In this document: positions 1 through 64,000 of the stretch, in pieces
Numbering within the stretch: the stretch's first letter is position 1
How the letters are laid out: each line of letters begins with the position of its first letter
Assembly: GCF_033807715.1 (NCBI RefSeq)
Contig: NC_084599.1
Location: 31,766,125 to 31,830,124, forward strand
Length of the DNA stretch: 64,000 bases
Source of the DNA: Cololabis saira
Taxonomy: Eukaryota > Chordata > Actinopteri > Beloniformes > Belonidae
Direction of reading: 5' to 3'
Made by a program: the position numbers and the translations under genes
Notes under the pieces: model-generated
Database searches by the model: none
What the model was told of the DNA's origin: nothing
Seen by the model: the letters and a program-made list of their open reading frames with translations, nothing else

Positions 1-59
1 TGCATTACCAATTTGCACATCAGTTCAATTGTTAATGTTATTCATCCTTTTAACTTATC

Positions 60-235
60 TCAATGATGGCCAGCAGTTTGAGCAACAAGGCCCAGACCTT
101 CCTTCCCTTGGCCACCTCCTCTGGCTCTTCAAAAGGGAATACTGAGGAATACTGAAACATCTCCAGCATGTCCACAGTCTGTCTTGGGCCCTTGCCCAAT
201 GGGAAACCATGCTTCTCCAAAGATGGCTCTTCAAG
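60..235 (-). repeat. Decayed LINE 3'-end fragment
   Basis: The sequence is recognisably related to the much better preserved LINE 3' portion at 62040-62220: shared landmarks in the same order include 'cccagaccttcctt', 'cacctcctctggctc' and 'ctccagcatgtcc'. The coding sense of that LINE is the minus strand. Many indels and substitutions show it is an old, dead copy. The exact LINE family is not certain. Confidence 0.55.
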
Positions 236-394
236 TAGGGGGGTTTAGGTATCTTAGGGTCTTTTCAATGAGAGAGAGAAAAAAAACGCTGGGAGATCTC
301 AAGGTGGATTGGTGTAATGTTCAGTGATGCACACTCTGTTCCAGTCTGTTGTACGAGCACCAAATCTCTAGTCTGAGAATTAAATGCTGCTCTG

Positions 395-655
395 TTAACG
401 GGGAGCTATGAGGTCTTTATGATTCAATAAAGCTTGGCCCTTAAAGGCTTTGTAGGTGAGGAGAAATTCTTGAACAGCCTGAAAATGAGGAGTTGTTTAT
501 CCGGAAGTCGCAAATGCATGGACTAGTTTATCCGCATCAAGTATGTTCCTTAATCTGGCAGCATTATGAAGATGTAAGAAAGTAATGCTTTAGAGGCTTG
601 TCTTATTTCTGAGTTGAAGGAATAAATCCTGGTCAAAAACAAGTCCTTTTGGTTA
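395..655. repeat. Fragment of a common teleost dispersed repeat
   Basis: Phrases such as 'aaatgcatggactagttt', 'ggcagcattatgaagatg' and 'aataaatcctggtcaaa' match a dispersed repeat I remember from many fish genomes. A related but different part of the same repeat seems to lie at 31230-31490. Its transposon class is unknown to me; identification is by memory only. Confidence 0.45.
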
Positions 656-1020
656 TACTGTAGGTAGGAGATGCCAAAGTAATGCCACACAGACTAAAGT
701 AGGGCTGTAATCTCTACAGTCTACTGGGCGATTTATTAGTCGATGCGGCCTGACCAAAGCTCTGATTGGTCGATTCTTTAATTTATTTAAATTTCATCAG
801 GAGGAAAGTACCAAGTTCTAAAGGGGGTGTTTTCAGAGCACATCCCTTTCACAGACATTGATGTATTATATTAACCTGGATACCGGACCGGAAAATGGCC
901 GTCGTTCATTTCAATGGAAGTTGCTCGAAAAATTTCCTGACTTCCGGGTTTACTTCCGTGTTATGGGGCCCATAGAGCATGCGCAGTTGAGTCACCTCCC
1001 ATGATGCTCTGGGGCAATGA

Positions 1021-1145
1021 GAACGAGTATTAATATAATATGTATTAATATAATATATTAATTAATGTATATTATTACATGTATATTATTACATATATTA
1101 TGAATTTATTAATATAATATAATTATATAATATGTTTTAATATAC
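1021..1145. repeat. AT-rich low-complexity run
   Basis: About 125 bp composed almost only of A and T, built from imperfect repeats of motifs like 'attaatataata' and 'gtatattattaca'. No coding potential. The flanks (870-1010 and 1150-1400) contain CG-bearing sequence that may belong to an unclassified repeat. Confidence 0.7.
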
Positions 1146-3448
1146 AGTAATACATCCATGGAGTGCACGGACACAGCCGTGACGTCACGCCCAGAAAGAG
1201 ACTTTTCTAGAATACAAAGATTAGTAAATAACGGTGATTACAGCTGTAAGTGTCCTGTGAACAGTTTTAGAGGCTTCTCTTTTACTATTGCGGTCTATGG
1301 GAAAAAAGCTTTTTGGGCCCCATGGGATTTTTTGTTGCAGTTGCAGCTGGCCACTGGGAAAAATCGGCGTGCCTGCTGACTGCCAGACCGGGGGGCTGTT
1401 CACAGGTAACAGTTTATCTTTGGACACCCCCTTGTTTTTGCTATTTTGGATTAGCCCAACCCACTAACTAGAGACGGATAAATTGTAAAGCAGGACAAGG
1501 TCCGGTGATTTGTTGAACTCTATCATGTCAGAGTCATCTGCAGTGTGGCAGAATTTCATAAAAATAGACAATGGAAAAAAGTTGAATGCAAACTTTGTAA
1601 GCAACAGTTTGGATATCAGAGCCCCATATATGGGCGTATAACCTATAATCGGTAAGCTAACTTGCCCCGTCCGTTCTGACAATATGAACATACCAGAATT
1701 GACATATTTCAATGTTTTAGTCTCATAATTTGTAACTGAAGTTGCAGCCGCCCGCAACAACGGCGGCATCCCCCAGAAACACCCAGACCAGCTGGATGTT
1801 AATCCTCTCACTTATCTCACTTGTTAAGGTAACTAGCGTTGTCGTCCTGTGTCTCTCTTTTTCTCTCCCTCTCTCTGTGCGGGCCTTGTTTCTAGTCGTG
1901 GTGGAAGGGTGTTGTTTTATTGAATATATATTGTGGTATTTATTTGAGCCTCACCAAAATATGAGTTAGCCCGACTATAGTTGAACCAGAAAAAAAGATA
2001 CCCGCCGTCACTGTGTACAGTGCAAAATAATAGTGTCGGTCAAATACAATTGTTTAAAAGTATAATAATAGTATTCCTCTTAATTTCGACAGGATGTAGT
2101 GTGTAATTAATTTCAGTGCAAAACATTAAGTCAAAAACTACTTAACATTTAGGAAATAAACAACGACGACACCCCCTCTCCAGGTCCAGCAAACCGTTTG
2201 GTTTCTTTGGCTTCACGCTATAGTTGAGTATTATCTGCATAGCTGTGGAAATTAATGCCATCTAAACAAAGAATATCACCAAATGGAAGCATATATGGAG
2301 GAGGCTATAAAGTATCTGAGATCAAATTTGGTATATGACCCCAACTTCTTGTATAAAGGAACAAACTGGAATCTGTCAGATAACTTGAAGAAACCATTGG
2401 TGATTTTCTCCATTTCTGTGCTACAACTATTCCCAAAACAATCTTAATTGCAGAAAAGTAAGTCCCTACTTAAAAAGTTTTGCTGAAAGATATATCTTTC
2501 AAATATTTCAACATTAACAGGCAAAATGTACAAATAAATGTCTACATTCAACTGTGCATAATTTTTTTTTATTTATTTGAGAATGTTTGTTGACAACATG
2601 CCAGTAAATGCACTGAAGCTACAAATTAGACAGTGACACTTCAACATTTGAGTAAGCTTTGGTCTGTGCTTTAGATAGTCGAGTACATTTTTGCGTGACA
2701 AGCATTTCATTATCCAAAACGACCTTCTCTCTCCAGGGATTGTTGAAAAGCTGGATTCTGCTGTAATTAGGAGAGCTCACTGACAAAAAAGAAGCACCCT
2801 AGGTAGAGGAAGGATGAAAGATAGGGGAGTCGAGTGAGGAAGAGCATAAACTTAAGAAAAGTGTGAGGATGAGGGGAAGAGATAATGAGAGGCAGAGTCA
2901 CAGTATGAGCGACTGCAAAAGGAGGAGTGCATGTCGAGAAGCAAGGGGTTGTTTGCTTGCAGCCACCTCATGGTGTGATGTTGAATCTTCTTGCCACATT
3001 TTATTACGAAGAGCTCCACATTAGGGTTGGTTTTGTCAACTTGCCAGCTAACTTATGGTGGCTCAACCATCTCAGTGTGTCTGCTTGCTGTGTTGTGTCA
3101 CTGTTAATTTTGCATATATTCATGTAATTGAACCATGAGAAACAGAAAAATGGGAAAAGTATTTATGCATGAAATGATGGCACATCATTTCACCGTACAA
3201 CCTGATCACACAGGACTTTGTTACAGAACATAAATCAGTCTTTTTTTCAAATGTAGTTTTCACTTTCTTAATTATGATTTTTTTTTTATGCCTTTACATT
3301 TCCTGCCCCTATGATTCAATTATCATTGTACGTTTTGGCCTGTTGACAGCCAGGTGAATAGAACTAACCTTAATAAATAAAAAGATTTTACCTAGATTGA
3401 TTATTTGATGCTTGGCCTTTCTTAGTACTGATGTTATTATTTCATTAA

Positions 3449-3792
3449 AGCAGCACAAAGGAACTTTTGCCATTTATAACCCTCACCCGCTACGGGCATG
3501 GACATCAATTTTGACTCCAACACTTACGCTAGTTCAGCTCATGTTTGATCACCCTCCTGATTTTCTTTATGTCATTACATTCCACAAGTGTTTTAATCAC
3601 TGCTGTCATGATGTCCTCGTAGTTGCTGATTTGTGACCTACTTCTGTAAAGTGATACCAAACAAGCTGACGCAAGAGACAACCAAGTCTGAGGTTACTTT
3701 GACTGTTTTTGCTGATAGTAGGGCCTGGAGACGTCCCTATTATCAGTAAAACCCCTATTGGAGACATAATTTCCTAAGTCCTTTGTGCTGCT
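3449..3792. mobile_element. piggyBac-like MITE (TTAA target duplication)
   Basis: Inverted ends 'agcagcacaaaggaactt' (left) and 'aagtcctttgtgctgct' (right) are flanked on both sides by TTAA (3445-3448 and 3793-3796), the target duplication typical of piggyBac transposons. The element is about 344 bp and has no transposase, so it is non-autonomous. Four other TTAA-flanked elements lie in this window at 25473, 37593, 40671 and 42979. Confidence 0.7.
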
Positions 3793-4007
3793 TTAAGTTG
3801 GTAAATGAAAGTGTTCCTCAACATAGCACATTTGGTATAAGTATGGTTTTCATACCGCTTAATATGCATAGACATGTTAATGTAAATTAATGTTTTTTTA
3901 ATGATATTTTAGACGACTGTTTTGCATTCTTCCAGTCTTTACAGAGGTAGACAACAGTTTAGGAATCAGAGCAAGGTTTGTTCTCGGGTTGTAATGGTGC
4001 ATGACTT

Positions 4008-4107
4008 CAGTTTCAGACACTTTTCTTTAAATTTCTTAGGAATGATTTCACATTTCATTCATTCATCATTCATTCCTAAGAAATTTAAAGAAAAGTGTCT
4101 GAAACTG
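4008..4107. repeat. Perfect 38-bp inverted repeat with 24-nt loop
   Basis: The arms 4008-4045 and 4070-4107 are exact reverse complements over all 38 bases, separated by an ATTC-rich 24-nt loop. In RNA this would form a stable long hairpin; in DNA a cruciform. No transposon end motif or target duplication was identified around it. Confidence 0.9.
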
Positions 4108-4134
4108 GAATAATGAGGAATGATTTGACATTTT

Positions 4135-4269
4135 GTGGCCCTGTGATGGACTGGTGACCTGTCCAGGGTGTAACCCCTGCCTCTCACCTGAAAATAGCTG
4201 GGATAGGCTCCAGCAGACCCCGTGACCCCGCAAGGGATAAAGCGGGTATAGACAATGGATGGATGGATG
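4135..4269 (+). mobile_element. SINE-like retroposon with 13-bp target duplication
   Basis: A 135-bp unit beginning near 'gtggccctgtgatggactgg', passing through 'gctgggataggctccagc' and ending in a (GGAT)n tail, is flanked by a perfect 13-bp direct repeat, gatttgacatttt, at 4122-4134 and 4270-4282. This is the signature of LINE-machinery retroposition. The body matches the familiar 3' part of fish SINE/LINE elements ending in GGAT repeats. The perfect duplication suggests a fairly young insertion. Confidence 0.8.
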
Positions 4270-5504
4270 GATTTGACATTTTAAGTGTTGCCTAAGTGTG
4301 TTGTTAATTTTATGTGTGATGCTAGTTATCCAGTATTTGTGCAAACAGAGTTTGTGTGTTTTCTCAAATAACAGCAAAAGTGTGAACTTGCTCCATGCAA
4401 AAAAAAAAAATACTCAAGATGAATTAAATTAATCTGATGGTTTTGATTCAGATCCTAATATGAAGCCATTAGTGGTATCCAGCCATTAGTTTGGTTTTAT
4501 TGGTCGTATTCACTTATAATTACTTTTTTTTACTACTGCTGATGACAGATTTTACTTGTACCAAATTAGCATTTAATTTGACTTAACTACCAGTGTCAGG
4601 CAGTATTTGATTAATTTAGACTGATCAGCTACAAAATTAAAAACACCTGTCTTACATTTTGAGCCGCCCCCCCCCCAAGCACCACAACCACCACCAAAAC
4701 AGGTTTTAATGTGACGACTTGTTTCCCAAGTTTGTTCCAATTAGCTCTATTGATCTATAAAAACATTAGATTCAAAAATGAAATTGGCTTTTTCCTTTCT
4801 CTCTATTTGTAGCGCTGCTTAGTAAGCAGGTGATTTGAGAGAGAATGGCTGACGCATTCTTCCCCCTTGTTTGGAACTATATTCATCCCCCTCCAAAACC
4901 TGCCACCCTCCCTTTGTGCCTACACATGTTTTAGTAAATTATTTGATTAACTGATTGAGGTGGATGTTAAATAATAAAGCTGAGCAATGCAAAGAAGAGA
5001 AGTTAACATGTATTTGAGAAGCAACTATTGCTGCACATCAATCTGGGAAAGATTTGAAGGCCATTTTCAAACAACTTGGAGTTTGAAATTCTACAGTGAG
5101 AAAAATGATTCACAAATGGCACAAGTTCAAATCACTTGCCAATCTTCTCATGTGGAGATGTCCCAGCTATTTCATCCAAATGTCAGACTGTGTATTGGTC
5201 AGAGGAATTGGATTGAACCCAAAAACTTCCTCTCACTGCAGGCTTCAGTTAACATTTCATACTAAAGTTGTGGTCAGTACAATGAAATAATAAAAGTAGT
5301 CATGGAGAAGTCTGTTGGGAAGACCTGTTTTTCTCTGACAAAAATTTTACTCTTGTAAGGTTGCAAATGAACAACACTTCTGGAACCTTTCCTTCTGACA
5401 GCGAAGACCAAAACAAGTCAAACGGAAGGATATCTGCCACTATTAGGTCACGCAACAGAAAAATTATCACAAGCACACCAGCAAATCCAGAACAGACTGG
5501 CTAA

Positions 5505-5982
5505 AGGCTCAGTTATGGTTCTGCGTCGCACCAACGCAGAGCACACGCTGCAGCCGTGGCGCCGTGCTGAACCCTTCAGACTTCTCCGTCTCTCCATTTG
5601 GTCGCGGTGCAGTACCCCCGCGGCCACTAGTTAGCGATCTTTTTCTGAATGGTTTATCCGACTTTTTCCGGTCACAGTAAATCAAAGAAATAAGGACAAC
5701 TATTGTGCAAAAAACAAAAACAAAAAAAATCACACATAAACGAAGAAAAGAGCCCTGGAAGTTCACTACTGCTTCAAACCGGAAACCGGAAATGCTTCGC
5801 TTTCAAATGAACCAATCACAGCCCTCTCGGTCTGCGTGTGCTCAGCGTCTCCTCGACGCGTAGTTACAATTTTCAGGAGGTGCACGTCAGTGACGGCGCA
5901 GGTGACGGCGTGTCCTCTGCGTCGATCCAAACCACACGCCGTAGGCACGGCGCCATTTTGACGCAGAACCATAACTGAGCCT
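5505..5982. mobile_element. MITE with about 25-bp terminal inverted repeats (Harbinger-like)
   Basis: Left end 'aggctcagttatggttctgc' and right end 'gcagaaccataactgagcct' are exact inverted repeats, and the match extends a few more bases on both sides. Flanking trinucleotides are TAA on the left and TTA/TAA on the right, compatible with the TWA target of PIF/Harbinger elements. The interior is GC-rich with many CpG and has no transposase. The superfamily assignment is tentative. Confidence 0.65.
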
Positions 5983-7211
5983 TTAAAAGGAAAATAATAA
6001 AGGTGTTGCAATGGCCTGGGGAAAGTCCAGATTCTAACCAATCAAAATACCATGCGGACATTCGTGCCCACAAACCTGATCAGCACTAATGGGCCATGGG
6101 CCACTTCATAAAAGTATTTAAATCGACTGAGTTTCATGGGTGCAGGTTGAGCAAATTTTTAGCTTTGTTTTCTAAGAAATAATAAAGTCAGTACCATTAA
6201 TTATAGCGGCATATGTGTGCTATACCTAACTGCTTTGTTGTCATTTTGTCAGGGTGACCTACAGGTGTGATGTCGGCTATTGTTAAAGTCAAAAGGAAAT
6301 ATTTTAATATTGAATTTGTTATCATATGGACTTTAAAACAGCCTCACCTGGGGTGCCAGATGGCTTACATGGTTAAATGCCCGATGAACAGAGACTTCAG
6401 GCCTCGTGCAGCCGGTCCAGATTCACCCCCCCCCTCTTGTCACAACACTTTTAATTAACAACGACAAAAAAACATCCCACTTGGTGTACTTATGGGAAAA
6501 CCATGTTGTGGCTCTTCGTCAGTAACTGTCACCTGTTGTCATTGCCGTGGCTACATTGCGATTATTTGCCTTTAATTAGGCTGCTACTGTGAATGTTAGA
6601 TAGTAAGATAGTTGTTTCTTTTTACCAGTTTTAGAAAAAAGTTGGTTGTTATTGCAAACTCTTCAAGCTGTTACGAAAAGTTTTATGTTTTCCTCATGCA
6701 TGTTCATGCTTCTTTCTGACTCCTATTGCTGCTGCTACTCATTTAATCATTGAAGACCAGCAGCCGTCGTTACATCTCTAAAATATTCAATGCAGTTGCA
6801 ACACGATTTCAACATAGTGTTTAATAATGTAGACAAGTGATACCATTTTGATAAACAGTGGTGGATATCTTACGCTGTCTAATAGAGTCCTTGAAATAGA
6901 AGAATGCAATGAACATAAATATTTGTCAATGTTTCAAATGGTTTGTATTCATTGTAGCATGGCATTAATGCTTTTGTTTCTACTGTATTAAACAGATCCT
7001 TATCTCTTTTTATCAGTTGGAACAGAATAGAGGGAAATGCACTACAGGAATTATATGAAGTGGGATTTTATGAATATGAATGACATGCATCACAAAGCAG
7101 TGCCAAAGTTGGCGAATGAGCCGACTATTAATTAAACTCGCACGTCTCCTCTTCCTGTGGCTCATTCTTTTCACCTCTTTCTCCCTGTCTGCTTCTCTTT
7201 TTGCCTGACAG

Positions 7212-63733
<56,522 letters not shown>

Positions 63734-64000
63734 GTACGTAACAACACATGCAGTTGCATTTGATGAGCACACAGTATGCAAATTTACTAGTAAGACATTT
63801 TCCATATTTTATTCATATTCCCGTTCCTTGATTAGAGTTTATAGAGTGTAGAGCAACTAGGCACTGGTCTCATTACATGTATATCCCCCAAGACATCAAG
63901 CTTTACTCAGGATTCTCAACTCTCCCAATATTGGGTATTTTTTTTATGCTTAAGAAAACTGTGATTGTATAAATTTGTGACCTAGATACATGCCCTGTGT
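63734..64000 (+). other. ephb1/ephb5: Start of the next intron
   Basis: 267 nt of intron to the window edge; nothing recognisable. The next exon expected would begin with the rest of the kinase domain (near QNDGQFTVIQLVGM in EphB1). Confidence 0.8.

Larger units (their letters stand above)
1..7211 (+). other. ephb1/ephb5: Intron 1 (3' part) of the EphB-type gene, repeat-rich
   Basis: No exon is recognisable before 7212. The first coding exon seen starts in phase 1 and begins just after where an Eph signal peptide would end, so the signal-peptide exon must lie upstream of the window or be too short to identify here. The stretch holds decayed LINE and dispersed-repeat fragments (60-235, 395-655), an AT-rich run (1021-1145), a TTAA-flanked MITE (3449-3792), a perfect hairpin (4008-4107), a SINE with target duplication (4135-4269) and a Harbinger-like MITE (5505-5982). 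In 1146-3448 and 5983-7211 I see nothing I can name. That this is intron rather than intergenic DNA is inferred. Confidence 0.7.

Overview
This window is vertebrate, almost certainly teleost fish, genomic DNA. It carries one recognisable protein-coding gene, on the + strand, spread over nearly the whole window: an EphB-class receptor tyrosine kinase. Thirteen coding exons can be placed between 7212 and 63733. With every junction GT..AG, they join into one open frame of 717 codons, running from just after the signal peptide to the middle of the kinase N-lobe. Exon 1 (signal peptide) lies before the window, and the rest of the kinase, the SAM domain and the C-terminus lie beyond it. By remembered protein motifs the gene is nearest EphB1. 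It is more divergent than I would expect for an EphB1 orthologue, so EphB5 (absent from mammals) is a serious alternative.

Layout: 1-7211, intron 1; 7212-9304, ligand-binding domain (exons 2, 3a, 3b, 3c); 19557-19712, cysteine-rich/EGF-like exon; 26787-29213, first fibronectin III domain in two exons; 33936-51972, second fibronectin III domain (exons 6 and 7 separated by a 17.7 kb intron); 52363-54539, transmembrane and juxtamembrane exons; 63486-63733, start of the kinase domain. Exon lengths and phases match the canonical Eph layout as I remember it, with these differences: two extra introns in the ligand-binding exon, one extra intron in the first FN3 exon, kinase exons 11 and 12 fused, and a 72-nt extension of the juxtamembrane exon.

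The introns are full of fish-type mobile DNA: hAT-type elements with 8-bp target duplications (one keeping a BED zinc-finger remnant), at least five short elements flanked by TTAA (piggyBac-like), a SINE and a LINE each with perfect 13-bp duplications, several decayed LINE reverse-transcriptase fragments, large palindromic MITEs and CA/TG microsatellites. Several microsatellites sit within about 30 nt of splice donors.

I found no second host gene, RNA gene, CRISPR array or evidence for an undescribed multi-gene system. The most interesting points are the altered exon structure and juxtamembrane insert of the receptor, and inverted hAT copies flanking two of its exons. Family names for repeats and comparisons with canonical Eph exon sizes come from memory, not from a search.
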